Position numbers and translations under genes: made by a program. From positions 520,849 to 584,848 of the forward strand of contig JAJJXM010000041.1 in the NCBI GenBank assembly GCA_024516155.1: a stretch of DNA of 64,000 bases, read 5' to 3'. Positions within the stretch are counted from its first letter, which is position 1, and every line of letters begins with the position of its first letter. Source of the DNA: Pyronema omphalodes (taxonomy: Eukaryota > Ascomycota > Pezizomycetes > Pezizales > Pyronemataceae). Below are positions 22,958 to 34,215 of this stretch, in pieces. A model generated the notes under the pieces. That model saw nothing but the letters and a program-made list of their open reading frames with translations, searched no databases and was not told where the DNA came from.

Positions 22958-25518
22958 TCAGGAGGTAGCATATGCCGGATCCAGCGGGGTTCGAGCACTC
23001 ACATGAGGGCACAGTCCCATAGTAGCAAACACCAGATCCATGATGCTATGGTGATATTGTCCTGTCCTCCTATGTGTCACCTCTTCATCTCTAGTGAAGC
23101 AGACATCATGGTGATCCATGAGGTCCTCGAGGAATACGTGGTGGAGGTGTTGAACGGAGCGTGCATGCCACCTCTTTCTGTGGGCATTGAACTCACCGGC
23201 CAAGACGGTATCTTGGGTGATTACCAATGCCTAGTCAACATTGGGGACCGGTGACCCACTGCCACATGCTCTAGGAGCATCCTAACATTTATGATATGCA
23301 GTTTTCTGTGTCCGCGACACAGAACATCCAGGACCTGTAGGTCCCCTCCTACTGTCGCAGCCAATTCATCTCGGGGGCGGACAGTCCAGGCGGAGTCCTC
23401 CCGAATTCCGAGTAACACCCTCGTACCACACTTCAACCTAAAGGCTCGGTGGCACCACCCTGGGAAGATTGGTGGCTCTTCAATCAGAACCACGTCGCCC
23501 CCCAGCGGCACCCCACTCTCCATGATAGCTTATACAGCCGCACTGCTCTTCCTGCAATTATGCTGTAGAACCTGAATTAGTATTATCATGCAAAGTTGGG
23601 GGGGCAATGGTATCTGTCCCAATCTCGGTGGAGCAAGGGAGAACGGCTTCTTGCGCGTGGGCAAGGGGAGTGGTGGATTCGCAGACCGCATCGGAGAGGT
23701 CCATGTTGAAAGAGTTGGTCGGTTTGTTGGTTTGCGGTTAAGATGCGGCGTATTCAATGAGGTTGGTATCTGACATTAGCACTGGTGGAGCAGCACCGGT
23801 GTTGTACAGAGCACCGCAGGGCATTCTGATTAGGCAGGCTGCACATACAGTGGCCAACCTGTCCAGGCACGGGTAATCACCCACATTGTGAGCACCACCG
23901 CAGTTTGCCCACGATGGGATGAACAATGTGTGCTTGTATGCTGTTCCTGCGGGTTTGCGACATTTGCCAAGGTCCAATGACTGGTGATTGGTGCCACGGC
24001 TCATGTCTCATCGTCACACGGTCGTCGTTCTTGTGTTCTGCCTGTTGTGGTTGTGGTGTTGCTGCCATATGCCTTGCAGTGTTGTTGCCTATTGTGTTCT
24101 TGCTGTTGGTGATGTGTCGTGAATGGCTATAGCTGCAACGATGTCGGATTGTGTTTGGAAAAAACAGAACGGCTACATCAGTGTGCCGCGATGCTGTTTC
24201 ATGCCTCAGCAGTAGTGCTGGCAGATCTCTGGTATAAAAGGAGCGTCTCCACCCCTTTGTTGTTGGTTCCCAGCGAACACCTTGTGCTCTTTGCTTGTTC
24301 ACATAATCACAAGATTCATTCTGTCCTTGTCCTAGTTGGCTTGGCACTTGTCCTTGTCCTTGTCCCTGTCCTTGTCCTGCCCGTGTCCTGACCATCCTGT
24401 CCTGCGCCACTGGTCCTTTTTCCCTCTCGGTGCCAGTCTGGAACCCTTGCCCAGTCCTCCTGTCTCCGTGCCTGCTCGTATCCCGCGGGAACCTCTGCTC
24501 CCTTGTCTCGGTAAGAATCGGCGCAGGCATGATGCTCGGCACAGAAAGCACATCGAAACATTGCTGGTCTGGAGCAGTCCTCCCGGATGTGGGCACACTG
24601 CAGCAGCCTGAACATCGGCTATCAGGGCCGCCTACCACGTACATCACTGGTCGGTGATGTTCGTTTCCTAAGAGTAGTTCCAGCAGATCAGCATCTTCCC
24701 AGTGGTAGAGCAGCCACCAAAGAAGACATTGCAGGAGCTCTGCATACGGGGCTGGGCCAGTCTCCGCCTTGCCCCACATCTCATATTAGACAGTACCTCT
24801 ACCCTCACGTGGTTGGCTTGGATTTCATGTTGAGGACCATGAACGCCTTGTGATGGTTCACCCATGAAGCATTGCACGGGACCCAGTGGCTTTTCACGCA
24901 CACCAGTGGTCCAGTTCCTCGACTTTATTCACGCTGTCCACTCCATGAACCTTGTTGTGGATGTCATGTGAGTACAGCCCTAGTATGGAAGCGGCGTCAA
25001 GGCCCGGGACAGTGGTGGCAGTCATGGTGCCCTTTGCGTTGCGGAAAACCTCAATTACCCGGCAAAACTGGGGAGCATTGTTCAAACATAGGCAATTGTA
25101 GATGGCGGCTGTGAACGCGTCGTCCCTGCATCGTGACGCCAGAGCGGCATCACGGCGGGTGTAGACCATGTGGTGGACTTTGGCGGGTAGGTTTTGAGTG
25201 GGGGCATAGCAGTTTTGAGGCCATTGATGGAGTTTTGTACACTGCTGAGATTTGTAGGCAGTCTACACTTGCGGAGGTGGCTTGGGGGGGGGGGGGGGCT
25301 GCAGGGGCCTTAAGGGCATGAACTGCTTGCAGCTGAGCTTGTAGCTCCCAATTCATGCTGCTGAGGTGCCTCACCAGATGGTCAAGGGTAGGTATATGTG
25401 CCTCCATATCTTCGAGGCGGAAAGCTGGGTCCCTGATGTAGTCGATATTCAGAATAGACAATAGGCGGGCCACCACCTCTGCGTGACTTTCAGGGTCAGA
25501 ATGATTCTCTTCGTCCAC
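22958..25518 (-). pseudogene. LINE ORF1-ORF2 relic, copy B (opposite orientation)
   Basis: Second decayed LINE of the same family as copy A, on the minus strand. From 25518 downward: an ORF1 N-terminal segment (MDEENHSDPESHAEVVARLL); DAFTAAIYNCLCLNN and RNAKGTMTATTVP near 25060, matching copy A; a counterpart of the HGVPVAHFLGQGSQGV block near 24880; zinc knuckle remains near 24600 and near 23990-23880. The start of ORF2, an exonuclease-endonuclease-phosphatase domain, lies at 23523-22958, with LQVLDVL, HIINV and EFNAHRKRW, then SIMDLVFAT. The catalytic GDFNAH block of intact elements reads GEFNAH here. The frame breaks several times. Reverse transcriptase was not found, so the copy is truncated in its 3' part or decayed beyond recognition. 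A cttgtc/gtccttgtcc run at 24325-24380 sits in the knuckle linker. Confidence 0.7.
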
Positions 25519-25987
25519 CTAGGTGCCTCGAGAGTTCAGATGTTTGCGTGGATTGATTCGGCCCATAGCAATGACTCCCAGGGGAGTAGGGGACTGCGGT
25601 GACTGCATCTCGTGGGTAAAGACGCAGAGGGGTATATCAGAGATTGTCTCTTCAGTTTGGCCTTGAATCTAAACCGGAGACAGCCGTTGGCACCAGCAGA
25701 GTGTAATCCTACGCCGGGAGGAAATTTCCTAAAAGCGGGGCATGCCAATCATCCTTGGTGATGCCAGGGCTGTGGAGAATCGGTAGATGACTCATGAGAT
25801 CTCTGTGGCATTTCCCAGATAAGGAACTTGAGCGAGAAAGATGGCATTGAACCAGGGCCTCAATGCTGTGTGTCTGACTTCTTTGGCTCTTCCTGGCTTG
25901 ATATGATATGATGTCATGTCATGTGATGTGATGTGATCTGATCCCAAATGAACAGCCCTACTCTCAACTAACACTCATCTCCCGGTC
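25519..25987. other. Spacer before the satellite-like array
   Basis: No gene seen. Contains a short atgtgatgtgatgtgat run near 25900-25945. Confidence 0.4.
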
Positions 25988-28900
25988 AACAACTATGCAA
26001 ACCACAAATTCGCCGAGAATCACACCCAAACATGGCAGCCCCATCAAACACCCCCCCCCCAGCCAAACACCACACCCCCGCTTGATATCATTTTACCTAC
26101 CGGCTGTAATAGGACGCGACTATCAGACTATAAGCGGGTAATATAAGTATTTTGCACTATGAATCTTCCATATGCGGTATAAACACTTTGCGACTTCACA
26201 GCCAGATTGTTCTACAGTTCTGATAGCCGGGAGGGTATCAGGTGGAAATGTTCCTGGGGGTTGTTGGGTTCCCATGATGTCATCATGGCATCCACATTTT
26301 GCCGCTTTAACACAGCTGATAATCCAAAACCTCCCAATCTCCCAGAGGACCTCCCCCAGAATGTAGTGAACAAATTCTTGGACATGAATATTTTTGTGTT
26401 GTCAACTGTGCCTGTGCTCATCAGAAGACGAGCTGCTTATATCCCGGGCGCAACTCCGCAATTCCGGAATGGATTCCCATCTGTGAATAACCTGTACCGC
26501 CGGGGGCATGCATCCCCTCCTCTTGTGTGCGTTCCGGGTCGGAACAAAGTGCCCAAGCATGGGCTAGCGAATGTAACTACTCCCATTCACTGGTAGGTCC
26601 CAGCTTAGGCCCGTTGCATCATCGTGAGAACCCCAATCCAACACGAGCTTCTGTTTAAACATGTGAAAATGCTAATCTATGATTATTCCCAGTGCACAGA
26701 CAACTGGTCCGGGAGGATGGACTTGTGGTCAATCTCTCTTCTGAGGTCAACCACTGCAATGTCCACGCTGAGTGGTCGATGGCTGGATTTCGAATCAGGA
26801 TATTTACAAGTTTGACACAAATGAGATTACACCACAGAACGGGCACTTTCTGGGGGCTGTCTATGCGTTCACCCAGAAGGTTTGGTGGTTGGTTGCCTTT
26901 GAGGTCTGGGCGAACGGGTAGACACCTACCGGCTGTAATACGACGCGACTAACAGACTATAAGCGGGTAATATAAGTATTTTGCACTATGAATCTTCCAT
27001 ATGCGGTATAAACACTTTGCGAATTCACAGGCAGATTGTTCCACAGCTCAGATACCCGGGAGGGTATCAGCTGGACATGTTCCTGGGGGTTATTGGGTTC
27101 CATTGATGTCATCATGGCATCCACATTTTGCCGCTTTAACACAGCTGATGATCCAGACCTCTACCAATCTGCCAGAGAACCTCCTCCAGAATCTAGGGAA
27201 CAAATTTTCAGACATGGATATTTTTGTGTTTTCAACTGTGCCTGAACTCATCCGTAGAGGAGTCGCTTATACCCCGGCCGCAACTCAGCAATTCCGGACT
27301 GGATTCCCATCTGTGCATAACCAGTACCGCTAGGAGCATGCATCCCCTCCTCTTGTGTGGGTTCGGGGTCGGAACAAAGTGCCCAAGCATGGGCTAACGA
27401 ATGTAACTACTCACATTCGCCGGTAGGTCCCAGCTTGAGCCCATGGCATCATCCTGAGAACCCCAATCCAACACGAGCTCCTGGTTAAACATCTCAAAAT
27501 GCTGATTTATAATTATTCCCATTGTGCAGAGAACTGGCCTGGGAGGACAGACTTGTGGTCAATCTCAGTCCTGAGGTCAACCACTGCAATGTCCACGATG
27601 AGTGGTCGATGGCTAGATTTCGAATCGTGATATTTACAATCTTCACACATATGTGATTACACCACAGAACGGCCACTTTCTAGGGGCTGTCTATGCATTC
27701 ACCCAGAAGGTTTGGTGGTTGGTTGCCTTCGAGGTCTGGCGTAACGGGTAGACACCTACCAGCTGTAAATGGACGCCACGATCAGACTTCAACTATGCAA
27801 ACCGCAAATTCGCCGAGAATCACACCCAAACATGGCAGCCCCATCAACCGCCCCCCCCCCTGCCCCCCCAGCCAAACACCACACCCCCGCTTGATATCAT
27901 TTCACCTACCGGCTGTAATAGGACGCGACTATCAGACTATAAGCGGGTAATATAAGTATTTTGCACTATGAATCTTCCATATGCGGTATAAACACTTTGC
28001 GACTTCACAGCCAGATTGGTCTACAGTTCTGATAGCCGGGAGGGTATCAGGTGGAAATGTTCCTGGGGGTTGTTGCGTTCCCATGATGTCATCATGGCAT
28101 CCACATTCTGCCGCTTTAACACAGCTGATGATCCAAAACCTCCCAATCTCCCAGAGCATTTCCCCCAGAATGTAGTGAACAGATTTTCGGACATGCATAT
28201 TTTTGTGTTGTCAACTGTGCCTGTACTCATCAGAAGACGAGCCGCTTATATCCCGGCCGCAACTCCGCAATTCCGGAATGGATTCCCATCTGTGCATAAC
28301 CTGTACCGCTGGGGGCATGCATCCCCTCCTCTTGTGTGGGTTCCGGGTCGGAACAAAGTGCCCAAGCATGGGCTAACGAATGTAACTACTCACATTCACT
28401 GGTAGGTCCCAGCTTAGGCCCATGGCATCATTGTGAGAACCTCAATCCAACACGAGCTTCTGTTTAAACATGTCAAAATGCTAATCTATAATTATTCCCA
28501 GTGCACAGACAACTGGTCCGGGAGGACGGACTTGTGGTCAATCTCTCTCCTGAGGTCAACCACTGCAATGTCCACGCTGAGTGGTCGATGGCTGGATTTC
28601 GAATCAGGATATTTACAATTTTGACACAAATGAGATTACACCACAGAACGGCCACTTTCTGGGGGCTGTCTATGCGTTCACCCAGAAGGTTTGGTGGTTG
28701 GTTGCCATCGAGGTCTGGGCGAACGGGTAGATACCTACCGGCTGTTATAGGACACGACTAACAGACCATAAGCGGGTAATATAAGTATTTTGCACTATGA
28801 ATCTTCCATTTGCGGTATAAACACTTTGCGACTTCACAGCCAGATTGTTCAACAGCTCAGATACCCGGGAGGGTATCAGGTGGAAATGTTCCTGGGGGTT

Positions 28901-29561
28901 ATTGGGTTCCATTGATGTCATCATGGCATCCACATTTTGCCGCTTTAACACAGCTGATGATCCAAAGCTCTACCAATCTGCCAGAGAACCTCCTCCAGAA
29001 TCTAGGGAACAAATTTTCAGACATGGATATTTTTGTGTTTTCAACTGTGCCTGAACTCATCCGTAGAGGAGTCACTTATACCCCGGCCGCAACTCAGCAA
29101 TTCCGGAATGGATTCCCATCTGTGCATAACCAGTACCGCTGGGAGCATGCATCCCCTCGTCTTGTGTGGGTTTTGGGTCGGAACAAAGTGCCCAAGCATG
29201 GGCTAACCAATGTAACTACTGACATTCGCCGGTAGGTCCCAGCTTAGGCCCATGGCATCATCCTGAGAACCCGAATTCAACACGAGCTTCTGTTTAAACA
29301 TGTCAAAATGTTCATTTATAATTAATTCCCATTGCGCAGAGAACTGGTCCGGGAGGACGGACTTGTGGTCAATCTCATCCTGAGGTCAACCACTGCAATG
29401 TCCATGCTGAGTGGTCCATGGCTGGATTTCGAATCGGGATATTTACAATTTTGACACAAATGAGATTACACCACAAAACGGCCACCATCTGGGGGCTGTC
29501 TATGCGTTCACACAGACGGTTTGGTGGTTGGTTGTCTTCGAGGCCTGGGCGAACGGGTAGA
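25988..29561 (+). repeat. Tandem array with dimeric 1.8-kb higher-order unit (S-A-B-S-A-B)
   Basis: Four ~830-bp units begin with acctaccggctgta: A1 26095-26923, B1 26924-27753, A2 27904-28732, B2 28733-29561. A ~110-bp segment S (caactatgcaaacc...ttgatatcattt) precedes A1 (25988-26094) and A2 (27787-27903), so the true period is about 1809 bp. A1 and A2 share features against B1 and B2: for example tctgatagccggg in A versus ctcagatacccggg in B, and an extra base after gatgatcca in B. Each unit has open frames of 110-141 codons, but the frame differs between A and B. I recognise no protein domain. Homonucleotide C runs sit in both S segments. Confidence 0.9.
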
Positions 29562-30584
29562 CGAAAGTCTAGAAAATACCCTAAGTGTTCCCAACATCTC
29601 ATGCAGCAGGCGCAACCTGATCTCCCTTGAAACCGTTACCATCCTACACTGATACCTCTGGAGGAGCACATTTCATCAATTTGGACTGTGATCAATCAGT
29701 CAACGTCATAGCTTCTTAAGGAAGATCCAATTGATATTGCCATTCGAACGAAGCACTACTGATTGAATGAGCTTGTGCATTCATAGTCTCAGTGCTGAGG
29801 TTCACACTCATCTACCACCCACCACTACATCATCTATCACACTGATCTAACCTATCTCCCAGCAGTGAGGCACCCAGGTAGGACATAGGTCCAAGAAGCA
29901 CTAGCAAATGCCAGAGATGCACGGGGACCACATGCATTGTGAGCCATCAGGTGTAACGGCGAACAAGGGAGACATAGCTGATGGAGAACCTGAGGGCTCT
30001 TGTCCTTTATTCGGTCTTGAGTCCACTGAAGATACCATTTGAATACCTTTGACCTTGCAAACTCTTAACCTGCGTCGAGCATCAACTTGCAGATTTCCGT
30101 TTTGTGAAGTTATGGAAATACACGGAGATTTCAAGGGACAGAGATTCCACAATGGGAACGCAAACGGGGACGTAAACAATGACCAACAAAGTATTTGTTT
30201 TTGTACTGAACAAATAACTTTGTCAAGGGCAAACAAAAACAAAACACAGAAACACAGAAACAATCCTCCTATGGGCAATGTTTCCTCCTTACATGCCGAA
30301 CGGCTCAAGGCAGAGTTTCCCTGAAAAATAACTAAGTCAACAATGCGGTTGGAGTTCTGCATTCCAGACACGCTTATGGGCTCAACCAATTTAGCTTTGG
30401 TCGCATGCACAGCCACGTCGTGCACGCGTTTGTTGACTTGGCGTACGCGACCGTAACTCTAGCCGTAGTTATGTGTGCGCGACCGTAACCCTAAGTGTGC
30501 GCGTGCGACCGTAACAGTAAAGCCAGTCACCCATGTGTGGTCGTAACCCTAACCCCAGTCACGTTTACGCGTGTTAATGGATCA
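29562..30584. other. Unassigned sequence
   Basis: No supported gene. From 30440 to 30570 it carries several copies of gaccgtaaccctaa-like words, giving scattered ccctaa (telomere-type) hexamers just outside the left inverted repeat. Confidence 0.4.
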
Positions 30585-30589
30585 AGTGC

Positions 30590-31063
30590 TCGTGCATACT
30601 GATCTACTACTGATAAGAGATCACGTTACTGGATCTTATCTTATCACATAAGATGATCCAGCGCTAAGCCTAGTTATGTGTGCGCACATTAGTAGATCAG
30701 TGCGCGTGCAAACTGATCTACTATTGATAAGGAACACGTAACCACTCTTATCTTCTCAGATAAGATGATTCGCAACACTAGCCCTTACTCGATTCATGAT
30801 TGCCGCAAAGGGAAACGAAGAACAACCCTAACGGAGAGGTATGGTAGTTCCGTGAAGGGAAAGACGACCGACACCTAACCTTGGGGAGGGGCCACGTGAC
30901 CTTTTTGACAAATAGGGAAATAAGCTGTAGCCCAACCGAGGCAAGTTAGATTTCCAAGACGGGAAATAGATCTGAACCCTAACCCTTGAAAGTGGTGAGT
31001 GATGACTGAAGATCGGGGATATAATAAATTGAATGACAAAACGAGTGATGAATGATGAAACCA
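30590..31063 (+). repeat. Left copy of a ~480-bp inverted repeat pair
   Basis: The reverse complement of 36995-37460 follows this stretch block by block: gataagagatcacgt, cttatct...gataagatgat, tgtgcgcacattagta, aaggaacac, cttactcg, agaacaaccctaac, cctttttgac, gaaccctaa, gagtgatgactga. Identity is partial but collinear over ~470 bp. Internal palindromes such as cttatcttctcagataag are present. Confidence 0.8.
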
Positions 31064-32587
31064 GTGCTAATAGGTGAATGAATCACGAGGAGGACAGGGT
31101 GATAATGTGCAAGCCGTGACATCAGGAGTCTAGCAGATTGTGTTACATCGTGGCCAATGGCCCCCGAATCCTAACAATGGCTTAAAAGTTCCACCTCAGT
31201 CATGGTGCATTTGCGAATGTTCCCTGGTTGTCCATGGCCCGAAAATTGCAATTCAGACGAATGATGCCTGACTCGCTGTTTTGTCCCTGTTGCCATGGTT
31301 ATACAAGGCAAGAGTACTTGTGGGCTGCAAACTGCCAACAGAGATCAACAGTGCTGTTGCAGATATTTTTCTTGCGCCATTAAACTGTCGTAACACATGT
31401 CATTAGACAAGGGGTTTTAGTCCTCAGCAGATACCGGCAGAGGTGTCATGAATTGCTGAGTACTATAACTGTCAGTGCTTCAGTGTGCTTAGACGTGCCA
31501 TATCATGTAGCTCTGTCCCAACCCTACACTGTTCCCATTGCACTCTCTGTGGCTGGCACTACAGGGCCCCCAACCACCTCGGCATCTGACATCTGTTGTG
31601 TTACGTAATTGCAAGGCGCTTGATGCACGTACAGCTTTAAAGGCAGAAGTGTGCCAATGGACGGTACAATCATTGTGCAAGTCATACCACCCAGCCACCA
31701 TCACATCAGTCCATGTCATCAGCATGGCTAGCAGGAAGTCAACAGCAACCAATTTGTCCCAGACAAAAGGATTGACCTCCTGCAAGCTTCAACGTTACGG
31801 CTAGAGAACATCTAATGTGGACCTACAGTTCAGTTCTACCCTTGCCCGCCTGCAAGAGCCTGCCCTTCTGTCCACCAACGTGCAACAGTCTTGCAGCTGT
31901 ATGCACTTGATTGGCCTAGCAGGTGAATTGGATACTTCAAATGGACAGGCCTTGACTGTTGCAGCTATTACCAGCAGCTCAACTTCAAAGTACCAGGGGA
32001 AGGGAGCTTGAATGTGCCAATCATCCAGGCTGTGATGAAGGAGCTTACAGTGTTTCCAACACTAGCAGGTATGCAGTGACTCTCCATCAGTTTTCATCAC
32101 AGCACTGGGCCACTGTACAGTGGGTTATCATCCCCTAGACATGCAAGACAATATCTTCCAGTGCGAACAGTTCACGTACTATATCTTGAATATGATGCAT
32201 GGCAATGCTGATGGAGAATGCTACAGCCAGTATGATCACAGAGGATGTGGAAAGGCTGGGTGTTTCCAACAGGAGATATTTGAGGATTGATAACCCTAGA
32301 CTCTGCCCTGGCCATGATCGTCAGGGTTCAGCCTTTGTCAATAGATCATAGAATAAGGTCGCACAGTAGCAAAAGGGAACAAATATGTTCTGCCAATGTT
32401 GAATCACAGGTATCTGGTCATGAGCATGCAGAACGTGCAGAGTCATGGTGCTTTGGTTGGCTCGGTGCCAAGTTCCATGGATCATCCAAATGGTGGAAGT
32501 GCAACCCAATGGGTGGCTAGTGCCGTGATGAAGGAAGACTGAACTGCCAGTGTGCTCTCTGATGCACCCCATGTTGTTCTCAACATG
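31064..32587. other. Unassigned interior of the inverted-repeat block
   Basis: Short coding-like fragments occur near 31540-31800 and 32010-32520, but stops break every frame and I recognise no family. Probably transposon debris. Confidence 0.4.
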
Positions 32588-33306
32588 TCAGGCGGATTGG
32601 ACACACAAGGCAGCCACAGCTCGATCCACAGTCCTGAGCTCATGATTTGTAGTGTCACGGCACATGGCTGACGAGTCGTTGTGTTGTGGCATTGCCGTTG
32701 TGTTGCTGTTGTCATTGTGTTGTTGTTGTCGCTGTGTCGTTGGGCCGTGTTGTGTTGTTGTTGTGTGCCGTGCCGCCGAAGTGATGATCGATTGATGATG
32801 GATGACGTACCACGAGCTGTAGGAGCTGTGGCGTCCCAGGTTGGATGATGGAGAACGAAAAGCCAGATCATGTAGCGATGTTGGTTGATGGACCAGCAGG
32901 AGTGCTGGCCGCCGCTTGTACATAAGGAGGCTTGCCTCCCCGTCGACTGAGTTCTCCATCGAACGTCTTGTGTCTCTCTCCTGACCTTTATAAGAATCCA
33001 TAAGCTTTCGTAGTTGCAAGACTCACGTCATTCTTGTCCCTGTCCTTGTCCTTGTTCAGTGTTCCGACCGTTCGTCGAGCACTTCGGTCCTTGTTCTCCG
33101 TTTCGGCTCCCGGAGCCTAGTCTAGTCCTGTTTTCCCGGTGGTGTTCAGCGTGTCCTTCGAACATCTGTTCAAGTCCCTGACATGTAGGGCATCTCAGAG
33201 ACATTGTACAGTGCAACAGTGCTGCTGAGATTGCATTAGCTCTCACAAGTTGTGAAACCAGCTGATGACCCAGTGCTGTTTGGTCTGCCGTCGTCTTGTA
33301 GACCAA
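32588..33306 (-). pseudogene. LINE-like relic, copy D (tentative)
   Basis: On the minus strand this stretch parallels the knuckle and linker part of copy B: an LLHC...CPTCQGL segment followed by EHHREN near 33200, then a GQGQGQ linker from a gtccttgtcc run, then a histidine/threonine/glutamine-rich stretch made by tgttgttgt repeats, in the same order as at 24.6-24.0 kb. Stops and loss of cysteines make it non-coding. Assignment rests on order and composition and is therefore tentative. Confidence 0.45.
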
Positions 33307-33439
33307 CCAATGACGGGCGCATTGTCTTCTTGAGCTGTTAGGTTAATTTCCACCCCAATTAGGCTGCAGACAGAGACTCATCATGGCTTCAAGCCCCCCC
33401 CCCCCCCCAACCCTCCTCACACCTACCGCAGCCCTGGCA

Positions 33440-34215
33440 CCCATACAAACTGCAGGCATGCCTTGTTGCTGTGGCATGACCTGTACCCAACTACCCCCAG
33501 ATGCTGTGGACAGCCAGAAAATGATATCCCCATGACTCCCAACACAAGCATGGAAAAATACAGGATTGACGCACCTATTAACATTCCATTATCAAACCCG
33601 AATATATCCGGAGCCTGGGTAAGAGGCTCAGTGACCTCCACCGACACGTCCCTGCTCCGCCGGCAGCGGTACTGCATCTCCGCAATATCGACCAAGATAT
33701 CCGTGTTGCACTGGCCGTAGCTGGTTGAAGCCTACGCCGACCGTCTCCCGCTCCACCCGCCCCAGTGGCCAAACACGTCACGTACCACTCTGTGACCCCA
33801 TTCAACTCGCTGTGTGCCCTACACTTACTCAGGCCACAGCCACACAGACCAGCGTGCATGCCACCCCGCAAGTCCCCGTTTGGGAGTTCCCCAACCCTAG
33901 ACCTGTTGCGTGAAACAGGTCCAGCATCATGCTGGTAGCCAGAATGCCCCCGCACACCGCATCTCGTCCAAGGTGCGCCATCTCATGTGCACCCATGACA
34001 CTGCGACCGCACCTTGTACCCAGCGCATTGATGCATACATGGCATGCATGAATACCTGCCTGTGGTACGGGAACGCGGCTCAGTTGAACCGGGATTAGAA
34101 GGTGTGGTGCAATCCGAATGGTATGCCAACAGCGACCGCCGTCCCTGAAGTAGACGCGGCGATGCTTGGCCATCTGTGCCGCACTGCCGCAATGAATGCC
34201 ATCGGGGGAGGAGGC
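33440..34215 (+). pseudogene. LINE ORF1 relic, copy C
   Basis: Third clear ORF1 fragment of the family in copies A and B. The plus strand reads SSKVRHLMCTHDTAT, then QRIDAYMACMNTCLWY near 34030, then GMPTATAVPEVDAAMLGHL near 34115. These line up with SEVRRLVFSRDPTT, LDAFTEAINDCLSYH and GTLTATTVPRVAAVML of copy A. It stops abruptly at about 34215, where a gypsy gag begins, so the two elements are fused by an old insertion or deletion. A run of 12 C lies at 33395-33407. Confidence 0.6.

Noticed and set aside
23877..24779. 300-codon minus-strand frame as a host gene
   Set aside because: It lies inside LINE relic copy B, mixes knuckle remains with low-complexity Gly-Gln repeats and is not collinear with one protein family.
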